This document shows positions 32,559 through 43,678 of a DNA stretch of 64,000 nucleotides, in pieces. Source of the stretch: Pseudomonas fluorescens (GTDB taxonomy: Bacteria > Pseudomonadota > Gammaproteobacteria > Pseudomonadales > Pseudomonadaceae); NCBI RefSeq assembly GCF_001623525.1, contig NZ_CP015225.1, positions 310,001 through 374,000 of the forward strand. The letters are read 5' to 3'. Each line of letters begins with the position of its first letter. Position 1 is the stretch's first letter. The translations under genes were made by a program, and so were the position numbers. Below the pieces are notes generated by a model, which ran no database searches, was not told where the DNA came from, and saw nothing but the letters and a program-made list of their open reading frames with translations.

Positions 32559-32972
32559 TCATTGTTTCAGCTTCGCTTGCCGCTTGCGCCGAGCTTCCGG
32601 AGCCCAATCAAGCGCCCCCACTCGGTAAAGGTAGACAAGACCTGCCAACAGAATTGCTATGAAAACGAGAGCTTCGACGAATCCGGTCCAGCCGCTTTCG
32701 CGGACGGACACAGACCAGGCAAAGAGAAAGAGGGCTTCGATATCGAAGATCACGAAGAGCATCGCGACCAGATAGAATTTGGCTGAGAGCCGCAAGCGGG
32801 CGCCACCGGTAGGTAGCATGCCGGACTCGAACGGTTCATTTTTGCTGCGGCCCCAGGCTTTTGACCCGAGCAGGCTCGACACGCCGAGCATGAAGGCGCA
32901 CAGGCCGACGACACCCAGAAGGAAAATGGCAAAGCCCCAGTTGTGGGCCATGAGTCCTGTCGCTTCGGGCAT
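32559..32972 (-). CDS. nuoA: NADH-quinone oxidoreductase subunit A
   Basis: This 137-residue membrane subunit has three helices and the conserved loop [13 protein letters not shown] followed by [11 protein letters not shown]. It is the first gene of the nuo operon. The ATG at 32972 ([13 protein letters not shown]) is chosen for family length; an upstream in-frame start at 33047 lacks homology. The promoter should lie in the long upstream space. Confidence 0.95.
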   Translation of the reverse strand: MPEATGLMAHNWGFAIFLLGVVGLCAFMLGVSSLLGSKAWGRSKNEPFESGMLPTGGARLRLSAKFYLVAMLFVIFDIEALFLFAWSVSVRESGWTGFVEALVFIAILLAGLVYLYRVGALDWAPEARRKRQAKLKQ

Positions 32973-33226
32973 GCTGGAAATCCTTAACAGAGAGCAAAGG
33001 TCTCTGAGCTTGAATAGAAATAACGCAGTGACGATATGTCGCAGCAATCAATCGCGGTGATTTTATGGCTAAACACCGGGCAAGTAAAATTCCTATGGCG
33101 AAATTATTTATTGGAATAAGGACATAGCGCACCTCCAGAGCCCTGCGGCCCCGGCCCCGTGGGCGTTGGCCGGCTGTTCAGCAATAATATTTCGTGCGGA
33201 ATGTAACAATGATAACGACTTCCAAA

Positions 33227-33241
33227 TGATAATTATTATTA
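33227..33241. promoter_or_regulatory. Fur-box-like site upstream of nuoA
   Basis: TGATAAT-T-ATTATTA matches the 7-1-7 Fur inverted repeat (TGATAATnATTATCA) at all but one base. It is embedded in further GATAA/TTATC hexamers from about 33208 to 33243. It lies about 255 bases upstream of nuoA on one side and 600 bases upstream of the chemoreceptor on the other. Fur control of either gene is an inference. Confidence 0.5.
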
Positions 33242-33748
33242 TCTAGCCAGCCTTTTCTACAGTGCACTTAGTGTCGTGTCCGAGAGGCTGTCTTACATCG
33301 TCGCTACTGCAATTGTCAGCGTCGGACGTTTTACTCCTTTTCCGACTGCCCAATACTGCGTTCGATCAATTTTCCTAGCGCTGCGTCGAAGTTTTTGTGA
33401 GGGCGGCGTCCGGCGAAGGTTGGGTCTGCATGAGGGACTGCTCCCGTGGAAGCCAAGCTTGCTTGCAATGTCGACAACGCGGTCCCGAGGCAGACAGCCT
33501 TATCGTGCATCGCAGCCAAGCCTGGCCTCCACAGTGCAGGCTTGCTCTTACAGCGTAGGTGGCTTCAAGGAAAACGGGTGAAAAAACCTCCGTCATCAGA
33601 TCGAGGCCGCCCAGCCGAGCCAACCAAGAACCCTACGCCCAGGCATTGGCGCGTTAAGCGAACCCGCTTTGCCTGCAAAAATCGGCATGAGGCCGGCCCT
33701 AGAGCCTTGAAGAGTTGATGGCAAATGGCTATCTTTGCCGCTCACTCA

Positions 33749-33777
33749 TCTAATCATCTATATCAATGTTGATTAGA
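33749..33777. promoter_or_regulatory. Inverted repeat upstream of the chemoreceptor
   Basis: Perfect 8-base arms TCTAATCA and TGATTAGA are separated by 13 bases in an AT-rich stretch 66 bases before the chemoreceptor ATG. It could be an operator or a hairpin in the leader. Confidence 0.4.
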
Positions 33778-33843
33778 CAATTGCCCCTTCATAGATAGCT
33801 GCGTCAGTTTTCATCGTTCGCGGCGGATTACCAAAGGACTGTC

Positions 33844-35766
33844 ATGAACTCTTGGATCGCGAACATGAGCGTGATGCTCAAGCTGGCTCTGGGTTTTGCT
33901 GTTGTGCTGTTTCTAACCGCTATCCTGGCCGCGACCGGCTGGACCAGCCTGGGCAAGATGATCCAGCGTGCGGATCGAATGACCAGCATTACCGAGCTCG
34001 GCAACCGTCTTGATCACCTGCGCAGGGCTCGCTTGCAATACCAGGTGGACAAGGGCGATGAACAAAAGGGTGAATTGATCCAGGCGTCGCTGGAACAATT
34101 TGTCGCCAAGCAAAAAAGCCTTGCAAATGAGTTGAAAAAACCCGAAAACCTGAAAAAACTTGCGCTGATCGAGCAGGCCAGCACCGAGTATCAAGTGGCG
34201 CTGAATACAATGCGCGAGGCTTATCGCACTGACGCAGCCATGCGCAAGGAGATGGGCGTCAATGCGGTCAAGGGCGCCGCGCTGATAGCCAAGGTCATCA
34301 ATGACGTAGAAGCAATGCCTGCCACGGACGAGCGGCGTTTTGAGTTGTACCGGATTATCCTCAAAGCCAAAGAGGACGTCGCGCTGGTGCGTTATGAAGT
34401 GCGTGGCTACACGGGCAACCCCAACAGCGCCACCGAACAGGCCGCCACCCGCCAGCTCGAAAATGCGCTCAAGAGCATCGAAACCCTTAACGGTGCTTTC
34501 GGCCCGAGCTATGCCGACACCATCAAGCAATTGGAAACCGCGCTGATTGCTTACCGCCGTTCGGTGCAGAACTTCACCGCCAGTAATCAGGCCATTGGCA
34601 AGGCCGTGCAAGACACCATCGATCTGGGTGAAACCATCACCCGTCTGACTGACGAAATGTACGCCAGCCAGTTGGTCTCCCTGGGTGACGAAAGCGCCCA
34701 GTCCCGTATCCTGCAGTTGAGCTGCACTGCCTTGGCGATGCTGTTGGGGATTCTTGCGGCCATGATCATCACTCGCCAGATTACCCGGCCGTTGCAGGAC
34801 ACATTGGCGGTGGTCGATCGCATTGCGGCAGGCGACCTCACGCAAGGTACGGTCGTGACCCGGGGTGATGAACTGGGTGTCTTGCAGCAAGGTATCCAGC
34901 GCATGGGCACCACGTTGCGCGACTTGATCGGTGGCATCCGCGATGGCGTCACCCAAATCGCCAGCGCCGCCGAAGAGTTATCGGCTGTCACCGAGCAGAC
35001 CAGTGCCGGGGTCAATAGCCAGAAGACCGAGACCGACCAGGTGGCTACCGCCATGCAGGAAATGTCGGCCACCGTGCACGAAGTCGCGCGTAATGCTGAA
35101 CAGGCTTGCACGGTCGCGTCAGAGGCTGATGCACAGGCCCGTATCGGCGACCAGGTGGTTGCGCAAGCCATCGTTCAGATCGAACGCTTGGCCAGCGAAG
35201 TCGGGCGTTCCGTCGACGCCATGGATGAGCTGGAACAAGAAAGCGCGCGCATCGGCAAGATCATGGACGTGATCAGGGCGGTGGCGGAGCAGACCAACTT
35301 GCTGGCCCTTAACGCCGCCATCGAGGCCGCCCGCGCGGGTGACGCCGGGCGCGGTTTTGCCGTGGTCGCCGACGAAGTGCGTGGGCTGGCCCAGCGTACC
35401 CAGCATTCCACCGAAGAGATCGAAAGCCTGGTGGCGGGCTTGCAGAACGGCACGCGCCAGGTGTCGAGTATCATGCGCAATAGCCGCGAACTGACCGACA
35501 GCAGCGTGGAACTGGCCGGCAAGGCCGGCATTTCCCTGGGTAACATCACCCAGGCGGTTTCGGGCATCCAGGCCATGAACCAGCAGATTGCCGCTGCTGC
35601 GGTGCAACAAAGCTCGGTGGCCGAGGAAATCAGCCGCAGCATCCTGAATGTGCGCGATGTATCCGAACAGACCGCTTCAGCCAGCGAAGAAACCGCAGCC
35701 TCCAGCATCGAGCTGGCGCGCCTGGGTAACCAGTTGCAGCAACTGGTCAGTCACTTCAAAGTGTAA
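33844..35766 (+). CDS. Methyl-accepting chemotaxis protein with large helical sensor domain
   Basis: This 640-residue chemoreceptor has TM1 at about 11-31 and TM2 at about 293-316. Between them is a roughly 260-residue, almost wholly helical ligand domain of the size and pattern of the HBM (helical bimodular) type found in McpS, which senses TCA-cycle acids. A HAMP domain (about 318-372) and the cytoplasmic signalling hairpin follow, with the strictly conserved [22 protein letters not shown] tip near 492. There is no C-terminal CheR-docking pentapeptide. It sits between complex I and isocitrate lyase; a TCA-intermediate ligand is a reasonable guess but not shown. Confidence 0.92.
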   Translation: MNSWIANMSVMLKLALGFAVVLFLTAILAATGWTSLGKMIQRADRMTSITELGNRLDHLRRARLQYQVDKGDEQKGELIQASLEQFVAKQKSLANELKKPENLKKLALIEQASTEYQVALNTMREAYRTDAAMRKEMGVNAVKGAALIAKVINDVEAMPATDERRFELYRIILKAKEDVALVRYEVRGYTGNPNSATEQAATRQLENALKSIETLNGAFGPSYADTIKQLETALIAYRRSVQNFTASNQAIGKAVQDTIDLGETITRLTDEMYASQLVSLGDESAQSRILQLSCTALAMLLGILAAMIITRQITRPLQDTLAVVDRIAAGDLTQGTVVTRGDELGVLQQGIQRMGTTLRDLIGGIRDGVTQIASAAEELSAVTEQTSAGVNSQKTETDQVATAMQEMSATVHEVARNAEQACTVASEADAQARIGDQVVAQAIVQIERLASEVGRSVDAMDELEQESARIGKIMDVIRAVAEQTNLLALNAAIEAARAGDAGRGFAVVADEVRGLAQRTQHSTEEIESLVAGLQNGTRQVSSIMRNSRELTDSSVELAGKAGISLGNITQAVSGIQAMNQQIAAAAVQQSSVAEEISRSILNVRDVSEQTASASEETAASSIELARLGNQLQQLVSHFKV

Positions 35767-35780
35767 AAAACGGAAAAAAA

Positions 35781-35803
35781 AAGCCCCGAACCAGTCGGGG
35801 CTT
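35781..35803 (-). terminator. Rho-independent terminator of aceA
   Basis: A 9-base stem AAGCCCCGA / TCGGGGCTT with a 5-base loop is followed on the minus strand by a run of nine U. It lies between the convergent chemoreceptor and aceA genes and may also slow the plus-strand transcript. Confidence 0.88.
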
Positions 35804-35873
35804 CAGATCGTCGGCTTTGCGGTTAGTTTTTATCCGGTCCGCAAGGGCCGCTTACTCGAGGCAAGCGTGTGAA

Positions 35874-37199
35874 TCAGTGGAACTGTTCTTCTTCGGTGGA
35901 GCCGGTCAGTGCGGTCACCGACGAAGTGCCGCCCTGGATCACGGTGGTCATGTCGTCGAAGTAGCCGGTGCCCACTTCCTGCTGGTGAGCCACGAAGGTG
36001 TAGCCCTTGGCGGCGTCAGCGAACTCTTGCTCTTGCAGCTTCACGTAGGCGGTCATGTCGTTGCGGGCGTAGTCGTGCGCCAGGTTGAACATGCTGTGCC
36101 ACATGTTGTGGATGCCGGCCAGGGTGATGAACTGGTGCTTGTAGCCCATGGCGGACAGTTCGCGCTGGAACTTGGCGATGGTCGCGTCGTCCAGGTTCTT
36201 CTTCCAGTTGAAGGAAGGCGAGCAGTTGTACGACAGGATCTGGTCGGGGTATTCCTTCTTGATCGCTTCGGCGAAGCGACGGGCTTCGTCCAGGTCCGGC
36301 TTGGCGGTTTCGCACCAGATCAGGTCGGCGTACGGCGCATAGGCCAGGCCACGGGCGATGGCCTGGTCGAGGCCGGCGCGCACCTTGTAGAAGCCTTCCT
36401 GGGTGCGGGTACCGGTTACGAACGGCTGGTCGTACGGGTCGCAGTCGGAGGTCAGCAGGTCAGCGGCGTTGGCGTCGGTACGGGCCAGGATGATGGTCGG
36501 TACCCCGGCAACGTCGGCAGCCAGGCGGGCAGCGGTCAGCTTCTGCACGGCTTCCTGGGTTGGAACCAGCACCTTGCCGCCCATGTGGCCGCATTTCTTC
36601 ACCGAGGCCAGTTGGTCTTCGAAGTGAACGCCGGCGGCGCCAGCCTCGATCATGCTCTTCATCAGCTCGTAGGCGTTCAGGACGCCACCGAAACCGGCTT
36701 CAGCGTCAGCCACGATCGGCGCGAAGTAGTCGATGTAGCCTTCGTCGCCCGGGTTCTTGCCGGCTTTCCACTGGATCTGGTCGGCGCGACGGAACGAGTT
36801 GTTGATGCGCTTGACCACGGTTGGAACCGAATCCACCGGGTACAGCGACTGGTCGGGGTACATCGACTCGGCGGAGTTGTTGTCCGCGGCCACTTGCCAG
36901 CCCGACAGGTAGATCGCCTGGATGCCGGCCTTGACTTGCTGCACAGCCTGGCCGCCGGTCAGGGCGCCCATGCAGTTGACGAAATCTTTCTCGGGACGGA
37001 AGGCTGGCTTGGCGCCCTGGGTCACCAGGTTCCAGAGCTTCTCGGCGCCCATTTTCGCAAGGGTGTGCTCAGGTTGAACCGAGCCACGCAGACGGACGAC
37101 GTCAGCAGCGGAATAATTGCGCTTCACGCCTTTCCAGCGCGGGTTTTCAGCCCAGTCTTTTTCAAGGGCTGCAATTTGCTGTTCGCGTGTCAGTGCCAT
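35874..37199 (-). CDS. aceA: Isocitrate lyase
   Basis: This 441-residue glyoxylate-shunt enzyme cleaves isocitrate to glyoxylate and succinate. The catalytic-loop signature KKCGHMGGK has the nucleophilic C203, and the Mg-binding acidic residues lie in the [12 protein letters not shown] region. The length is that of the compact E. coli-type enzyme. The ATG at 37199 has GAGG upstream. It is monocistronic, with a terminator downstream and a 455-base upstream region. It competes for isocitrate with both isocitrate dehydrogenases encoded about 9 kb away. Confidence 0.97.
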   Translation of the reverse strand: MALTREQQIAALEKDWAENPRWKGVKRNYSAADVVRLRGSVQPEHTLAKMGAEKLWNLVTQGAKPAFRPEKDFVNCMGALTGGQAVQQVKAGIQAIYLSGWQVAADNNSAESMYPDQSLYPVDSVPTVVKRINNSFRRADQIQWKAGKNPGDEGYIDYFAPIVADAEAGFGGVLNAYELMKSMIEAGAAGVHFEDQLASVKKCGHMGGKVLVPTQEAVQKLTAARLAADVAGVPTIILARTDANAADLLTSDCDPYDQPFVTGTRTQEGFYKVRAGLDQAIARGLAYAPYADLIWCETAKPDLDEARRFAEAIKKEYPDQILSYNCSPSFNWKKNLDDATIAKFQRELSAMGYKHQFITLAGIHNMWHSMFNLAHDYARNDMTAYVKLQEQEFADAAKGYTFVAHQQEVGTGYFDDMTTVIQGGTSSVTALTGSTEEEQFH

Positions 37200-37654
37200 G
37201 GAGATAAACCTCGTCGCATAGGTCTTGGTGGAAAATTCCTGCTCCTGCCGACCAGGGGTTGGCGTACAAGTCGGTTCAGGCGGGGAGGCGACGGGATGAA
37301 CGATGGGCTCGAGGGGAAAGTGAGCAGGTAGGGGCGAACTGCGGGCGCATTCGGGCGTCGTGGGCCTCCATACGAACTCAGAGTGATGCCGGGTTACCTA
37401 GTTACGCTTCCGTCCCTCGGGACAACTTCGTTCCAGTCGCAACCTCGTCAAACACACCTTGTGGGCGGTACAGACACGAATCGGCTCGCAGGGTAGTTGC
37501 AAGCGTCGACCCGAAGGCCCTTGCCAGGGCCCCTGATTAGCGGGAGCGAGGCCATCATGCCTTCGGTTTTTTTGCTCGTCAAACGTTTTGTAGTGCTTTT
37601 TTTATGGCACTACATCTTTGGTCTAATACGACTCATCAGTCAGTTTTTGGTGCT
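37200..37654. other. Intergenic region upstream of aceA
   Basis: About 455 bases without a supported gene. The left part should hold the aceA promoter and regulatory sites. Near the right end (37589-37614) an 8-base stem TGTAGTGC / GCACTACA encloses a T-rich loop, 40 bases beyond the stop of the secretin-domain gene; it is a weak candidate terminator for that gene. Confidence 0.5.
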
Positions 37655-38416
37655 TCAGTTCAGGGTATCGACCTTGACCCGCAAAATCATGTCGTCGCGG
37701 CCCTGGGTCGAGTAGCTGCGGGTCAGGCCCTGTTTGTCGGCTTGAGTCTGGCGATTGACGCCGGCCAGGGTGATCCATTCGCCCAGGCGGCCACTGACGG
37801 TTGTGTCGGTACTCTGAACGTTCACTACATCGGGACGCTCCTGGCTCATGCGGTCACGATTGGTGCTGATGCTCAGATGAACGGTCTCGCCGGTGACGCT
37901 GGCCGTGACATAAAAACCCTGGGTGACGTTGCGGTATTCAGTCTGGCTCTGCATGCGGCCGTAGTTGTCGGTCTGGTTGCTAGTGAATGGCACGCTCTGG
38001 CCGACCTGGATCAGCGCCGGCTGGCCTTCACTGGCCTGCACCTGCTGCACGCCGCCGTCACGGCTGGCGGTGCTGCGGTTGATAATGCGGGTCTGGCTGG
38101 GGGCGGCGCCGTTGATCGAATAACCCTGGTCGCCCTGCAGGTTGTTTTCGTTGGTGTCGACCGTAATCAGCAGGCGCTTGGGTGCGGTGTCCAATTGGGC
38201 GAGGAATTGCCGCAGTTCTTCGATCTTGCCGGGCTCGGCGTTGACGATCAGTTGGTTGCCGTAGGCGCTGACCTGGCCGTCCTTGCCGATGAAGTTCTGT
38301 GCCACCGGCAGCAGGTCGGCGCTGGTGCGGTAGTTCAGCGGCACGATTTGCGTGTCGGCCATGACCGACAGGCTGCAACCGAGCAGCAGGGTAACCAGGA
38401 AGGTGCGTAGAGGCAT
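37655..38416 (-). CDS. Periplasmic secretin N-domain-like protein
   Basis: This 253-residue protein begins with a Sec signal peptide (PLRTFLVTLLLGCSLSVMA, cleavage near 21). Residues about 24-85 resemble a secretin/TonB short N-terminal domain or N1-type fold (IVPLNYRTSADLLPVAQNFI ... LIVNAEPGKIEELRQFLAQLDT). A beta-rich Gln/Ser/Thr-rich C-terminal part with WITLAGV follows, as in type II secretin regions. It lacks an obvious membrane-inserting secretin barrel and stands alone. The start is the ATG at 38416 because GGAG is 8 bases upstream. The role is unknown; homologues occur as hypothetical proteins near aceA/purB in Pseudomonas, as I recall. Confidence 0.8.
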   Translation of the reverse strand: MPLRTFLVTLLLGCSLSVMADTQIVPLNYRTSADLLPVAQNFIGKDGQVSAYGNQLIVNAEPGKIEELRQFLAQLDTAPKRLLITVDTNENNLQGDQGYSINGAAPSQTRIINRSTASRDGGVQQVQASEGQPALIQVGQSVPFTSNQTDNYGRMQSQTEYRNVTQGFYVTASVTGETVHLSISTNRDRMSQERPDVVNVQSTDTTVSGRLGEWITLAGVNRQTQADKQGLTRSYSTQGRDDMILRVKVDTLN

Positions 38417-38586
38417 GTCCATTTCTCCGCGAGACAAAGGCTTGATATTGCCAGTTTGTCGGCCCCGGATGGGGCAAGTTGAATGGTAGACGGCAAAACG
38501 CCCCGGCATCGGGGGATGACGGGGCGTTTTGGATGTTGTGTGATGCCCTCGCCACAAAGGCCATCATCTTGCTGGTAGGCGGGGGT

Positions 38587-39012
38587 TCAAGCCGAATGCC
38601 GCACCATGTCCACATGCGGAATCCCGGCTTCCAGGAACTCCTCGCTGACCACCGCAAACCCCAGCCGCTCGTAGAACGGCGTGGCGTGCACCTGGGCGCT
38701 GAGCATCTGTTGCTGGAGCCCACGCTTCTCGGCTTCGGCGATCACGGCGTGCATCAGCGCGTCGCCCACCTTCAGGCCACGCCAGTCCTTGAGGACCGAG
38801 ACACGGCCGATATGGCCATCGGTCAACAGGCGGGCGGTGCCGATGGGAAAGTCACCTTCAAACGCCAGAAAATGCACCGCGCTCTGGTCGTCGGCATCCC
38901 ATTCCAACTCAGGAGGGACGGACTGCTCGGCAATGAACACGGTCTCACGAATGCGCCGGATCTCGGCGTTATCCTTTTGCCAGTCTGCGACACGAACGTG
39001 AATTTTATTCAT
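38587..39012 (-). CDS. GNAT family N-acetyltransferase
   Basis: This 141-residue GNAT protein resembles the ElaA/YjcF-like group. The acetyl-CoA-binding motif A region is IGRVSVLKDWRGLKVGDALMHAVI, and HATPFYERLGFAVVSEEFLEAGIPHVDM is the typical C-terminal part. Its start (ATGAATAA) overlaps the roxA stop by eight bases, so translation is coupled to the ribosomal hydroxylase. The acyl acceptor is unknown. Confidence 0.9.
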   Translation of the reverse strand: MNKIHVRVADWQKDNAEIRRIRETVFIAEQSVPPELEWDADDQSAVHFLAFEGDFPIGTARLLTDGHIGRVSVLKDWRGLKVGDALMHAVIAEAEKRGLQQQMLSAQVHATPFYERLGFAVVSEEFLEAGIPHVDMVRHSA

Positions 39013-40171
39013 CGGCAAACCCCAGGCTGCCTTGCTTGACCAGCTCGCAGACCAGGCCGCGACCGTCTTCGTCGGCCAACCACGGACCGAGGTTCTCGAT
39101 GTGCAGGGCGTCGGCGGCGCAGATCATTTTCAGCAGCTCGCGCAGCTTGCCTGGCAGGTAACGGCTCTGGCCGCTGGCGAACAGCAGCAGGTCGTCATCG
39201 ACTTCCGACCAAGCCAGGCGCGCGCTCGGGTTGCGAATGATCACAGCGCCTTGTTCCAGGCTGGCCAGCAGGTCGTCTTCTTCCAGTTCCGGGCCCACCA
39301 CCAGTTCCGGGTAGCGCGGCTCGGTCATGAACTGGCCGAACCAGGTCAGCAGCAGGCGCTCGTCGCTCATGTGCTCGGCCAGCAAGCCCTTGAGGCGGTC
39401 GAGGGCGTCCTGCTGGATCTGGTGCGGGTCGGCCACCGGGCGCGCATCGGCGTCGGTGTAGCGTTCTTCGTCTGGCAGGAACTGGCTGAGGAAGTCGGTG
39501 AAGTGAGTCAGCACTTCAGCGGCGCTCGGCGCACGGAAACCCACCGAGTAGGTCATGCAGTCGTCCACGGCCACGCCACAGTGGGCCAGGCGCGGCGGCA
39601 GGTAGAGCATGTCGCCTGGTTCCAGGGTCCACTCATCAGTGGCTTCGAATTCAGCGAGGATGCGCAGGTCGGCGTGCTGCAGCAGCGGGCTTTCGGAGTC
39701 GCACATCTGGCCGATCTTCCAGTTGCGCTGGCCATGGCCCTGTAGCAGGAATACGTCGTAGTTATCGAAATGCGGACCCACGCTGCCACCTGGTGCGGCG
39801 AAGCTGATCATCACATCGTCGATGCGCCAGCTCGGCAGGAAGCGGAAGTTCTCCAGCAGCTCGCTGACTTCCGGTACGAACTGATCGACCGCCTGTACCA
39901 GCAGGGTCCACTCGCGCTCTGGCAGCTTGCTGAATTCGTCTTCGGCGAACGGGCCGCGACGCAATTCCCAGGGGCGCTCGCCGTGTTCGATCACCAGGCG
40001 CGATTCGACTTCTTCTTCCAGGGCCAGGCCGGCCAGTTCATCGGCATCGATCGGGCTTTGGAAGTCAGGAATTGCCTGACGGATCAGCAGGGGTTTTTTC
40101 TGCCAGTAGTCGCGCAGGAACTCCCGTGCCGTGATGCCGCCCAGGAGTTGCAGAGGAATATCAGGATTCAT
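39005..40171 (-). CDS. roxA: Ribosomal protein L16 arginine 3-hydroxylase (JmjC-type)
   Basis: This 388-residue cupin/JmjC dioxygenase resembles E. coli YcfD (RoxA), which hydroxylates an Arg of ribosomal protein L16 using Fe(II), O2 and 2-oxoglutarate. The metal motif H134-F-D136 lies in GSVGPHFDNYDVFLLQGHG, and the distal His is in LPPRLAHCGVAV near 197. A winged-helix-like C-terminal domain follows. It is preceded by purB (with a terminator in the gap) and overlaps the GNAT gene. Confidence 0.92.
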   Translation of the reverse strand: MNPDIPLQLLGGITAREFLRDYWQKKPLLIRQAIPDFQSPIDADELAGLALEEEVESRLVIEHGERPWELRRGPFAEDEFSKLPEREWTLLVQAVDQFVPEVSELLENFRFLPSWRIDDVMISFAAPGGSVGPHFDNYDVFLLQGHGQRNWKIGQMCDSESPLLQHADLRILAEFEATDEWTLEPGDMLYLPPRLAHCGVAVDDCMTYSVGFRAPSAAEVLTHFTDFLSQFLPDEERYTDADARPVADPHQIQQDALDRLKGLLAEHMSDERLLLTWFGQFMTEPRYPELVVGPELEEDDLLASLEQGAVIIRNPSARLAWSEVDDDLLLFASGQSRYLPGKLRELLKMICAADALHIENLGPWLADEDGRGLVCELVKQGSLGFADE

Positions 40172-40214
40172 GTGTAACCTATTGAAAAAATATACTTTTC
40201 AGACGCGAATAAAA

Positions 40215-40235
40215 ACGCCCGGCGCGGCCGGGCGT
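40215..40235 (-). terminator. Rho-independent terminator of purB
   Basis: A 9-base GC-rich stem ACGCCCGGC / GCCGGGCGT with a 3-base loop lies 20 bases beyond the purB stop, followed on the minus strand by UUUUU. It separates purB from roxA. Confidence 0.9.
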
Positions 40236-40255
40236 CTCAAAGGTAAAGCCGTGGA

Positions 40256-41713
<1,458 letters not shown>

Positions 41714-41741
41714 TTACGCGTAACGAGACACTATTTATTAC

Positions 41742-41854
41742 TTGTGGCGAGGGAGCTTGCTCCCGCTGGGCTGCGTAGCAGCCCCTCTTGAGTCCGGGTT
41801 GCCCGGATTCAGGGCCGCTTCGCGCCCCAGCGGGAGCAAGCTCCCTCGCCACAA
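41742..41854. repeat. REPIN, GCGAGGGAGC family
   Basis: Perfect inverted arms of 29 bases (41742-41770 and 41826-41854), core GTGGCGAGGGAGCTTGCTCC, enclose 55 bases. It fills the gap between hflD and purB and would fold into a long hairpin in the shared transcript, if there is one. Confidence 0.88.
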
Positions 41855-41874
41855 AAAAAATGGGCTGAGGCGAC

Positions 41875-42498
41875 TTATTCGTTGCGCATCAACGGGTAAA
41901 GCTCTTTAAGCAATTTGCGCCGGCTGATCACCAGTTGCCAGCGATGGCCGCCCAACTGCCGCCACAACCGTGCCGAGCGGATACCGGCCAGCAACAGGGC
42001 GCGGATCTTCGAGGCATTGCTCGGTTGCTGCAGGTTGCGCATGTCGCCATGCACCTGGATGCGCTGGCGCAGGGTACTCAGGGTGTCCTGGTACAGCGCG
42101 CCGCAGGCCGCGACGACGTTTTCGTGGGACGGGCCGAAGTGCTCGACCTGGGACTGGATCTGCGGCAAGCGTTTGCCGATGGTCTCCAGCAGGTCGTCGC
42201 GCTTGGCCAGCTGGCGCTCAAGGCCCAGCATCGACAGGGCATAACGCAGCGGTTCGCGTTGCAGGGCGCTGGGATCGCGCTCCAGGGCGCCGATCAGTGC
42301 ACGATAGCCTTCGCGCAGGTTCAAGTCGTCGCCGCCGTAGACTTCCAGGGTGTCCTTGGGGTCGCGAACCAGCAGGCTGCCGAGCATGCAGGCTACGCCC
42401 GCTTCGGTGGCCTGGCCGGTCTTGGCGATCCTGTCCACCAGCACGGCGGCGAGAAACACACCGCCCAATGCTGTCAGTTGTTCCTGGAGGGGGCTCAT
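41875..42498 (-). CDS. hflD: HflD family lysogenization regulator
   Basis: This 207-residue all-helical protein matches HflD, which in E. coli is membrane-peripheral, binds phage lambda CII and tethers it for degradation. Conserved features include [20 protein letters not shown] at the start and [18 protein letters not shown] near the end. Its start overlaps the mnmA stop by four bases. Its role outside phage infection is uncertain. Confidence 0.92.
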   Translation of the reverse strand: MSPLQEQLTALGGVFLAAVLVDRIAKTGQATEAGVACMLGSLLVRDPKDTLEVYGGDDLNLREGYRALIGALERDPSALQREPLRYALSMLGLERQLAKRDDLLETIGKRLPQIQSQVEHFGPSHENVVAACGALYQDTLSTLRQRIQVHGDMRNLQQPSNASKIRALLLAGIRSARLWRQLGGHRWQLVISRRKLLKELYPLMRNE

Positions 42499-43619
42499 GC
42501 CTTGCTGCTCCAGGGTTCTGCGACTTCGATCACGCCACCGCCCAGGCAGATTTCGCCGTCATAGAACACCACGGACTGGCCGGGCGTGACCGCCCGCTGC
42601 GGGTCATCGAAGGTGGCTCGGTAGCCCGTGGCGGTTTTTTCCAGGGTGCAGGGCTGGTCGCTCTGGCGGTAGCGAACCTTGGCCGTCAGGCGGCGTGGTT
42701 CGCTGAGGTCGATCGGGTTGACCCAATAGATGTCGGAGGCGAGCAGGGCGCGGGAAAACAACCAGGGATGGTCGTTGCCTTGGCCGACGATCAGCTCATT
42801 GTGCTCCAGGTCCTTGACCAGCACGTACCACGGCTCTTCCCCGGCGTCTTTCAGGCCGCCGATGCCCAGGCCCTGGCGCTGGCCGATGGTGTGATACATC
42901 AGGCCATGGTGGCGGCCGATGACCTCGCCTTCGGTCGTCTTGATCTCGCCCGGTTGGGCCGGCAGGTATTGCTTGAGGAAGTCGCTGAAACGGCGCTCGC
43001 CGATAAAGCAGATCCCGGTGGAGTCTTTTTTCTTGGCGGTGGCGAGCTGGTGTTTTTCGGCGATCGCGCGCACTTCGGGCTTTTCCAGTTCGCCTACCGG
43101 GAACAGCGTCTTGGCGATCTGCTCGCCGCCGACGGCATGCAGGAAGTAGCTCTGGTCCTTGTTCGGGTCCAGGCCCTTGAGCAATTCGGTGCGGCCGTCG
43201 ATGTCGCGGCGGCGCACGTAGTGGCCGGTGGCGATCAGGTCGGCGCCGAGCATCATGGCGTAGTCGAGGAACGCCTTGAACTTGATTTCGCGGTTGCAGA
43301 GGATGTCCGGGTTCGGCGTGCGGCCGGCCTTGTATTCGGCCAGGAAGTGCTCGAACACGTTGTCCCAGTACTCGGCGGCGAAGTTGGCGGTGTGCAGCTT
43401 GATGCCGATCTTGTCGCACACCGCCTGGGCGTCCGCCAGGTCGTCCATGGCGGTGCAGTATTCGGTGCCGTCGTCTTCTTCCCAGTTCTTCATGAACAGG
43501 CCTTCCACCTCATAACCCTGCTCGATCAGCAGAAGGGCGGAAACGGAAGAGTCCACGCCGCCGGACATGCCGACAATGACGCGCTTCTTGGATGTGTCAG
43601 AAGGAGCTGGATCACGCAT
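42495..43619 (-). CDS. mnmA: tRNA-specific 2-thiouridylase
   Basis: This 374-residue enzyme makes the 2-thiouridine of mnm5s2U34 in tRNA Glu, Gln and Lys. The ATP-binding PP-loop is GMSGGVDSS near 17-25, and the two catalytic Cys are C108 (ILCNREIKF) and C204 ([11 protein letters not shown]). The C-terminal beta-barrel contains [12 protein letters not shown]. It is between nudJ (59-base gap) and hflD (overlap). Confidence 0.96.
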   Translation of the reverse strand: MRDPAPSDTSKKRVIVGMSGGVDSSVSALLLIEQGYEVEGLFMKNWEEDDGTEYCTAMDDLADAQAVCDKIGIKLHTANFAAEYWDNVFEHFLAEYKAGRTPNPDILCNREIKFKAFLDYAMMLGADLIATGHYVRRRDIDGRTELLKGLDPNKDQSYFLHAVGGEQIAKTLFPVGELEKPEVRAIAEKHQLATAKKKDSTGICFIGERRFSDFLKQYLPAQPGEIKTTEGEVIGRHHGLMYHTIGQRQGLGIGGLKDAGEEPWYVLVKDLEHNELIVGQGNDHPWLFSRALLASDIYWVNPIDLSEPRRLTAKVRYRQSDQPCTLEKTATGYRATFDDPQRAVTPGQSVVFYDGEICLGGGVIEVAEPWSSKA

Positions 43620-43678
43620 AGGAGTTCAATGAGTGTCTTGAAAAAGGACGCGATTCTATCAGGCCCGGGCGCACAAGG

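Larger units (their letters stand above)
32973..33843. other. Long divergent intergenic region (nuo promoter / chemoreceptor promoter)
   Basis: About 870 bases contain no gene I can support; short open frames on both strands lack ribosome-binding sites and family resemblance. The first 300 bases upstream of nuoA are AT-rich and include the Fur-box-like site at 33227. The last 130 bases before the chemoreceptor contain a TCTAATCA inverted repeat. The middle (about 33270-33700) is GC-richer and looks like decayed sequence. Confidence 0.55.

Noticed and set aside
33276..33718. Short open frames on both strands in the nuoA-chemoreceptor gap
   Set aside because: No ribosome-binding sites, no recognisable motifs, unusual Cys/Arg/Trp-rich composition, overlapping frames on both strands.
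37589..37614. Strong terminator call for the secretin-domain gene
   Set aside because: The stem is only 8 bases with a 10-base T-rich loop and no U-run on the gene's strand; recorded only as a weak candidate in the intergenic entry.
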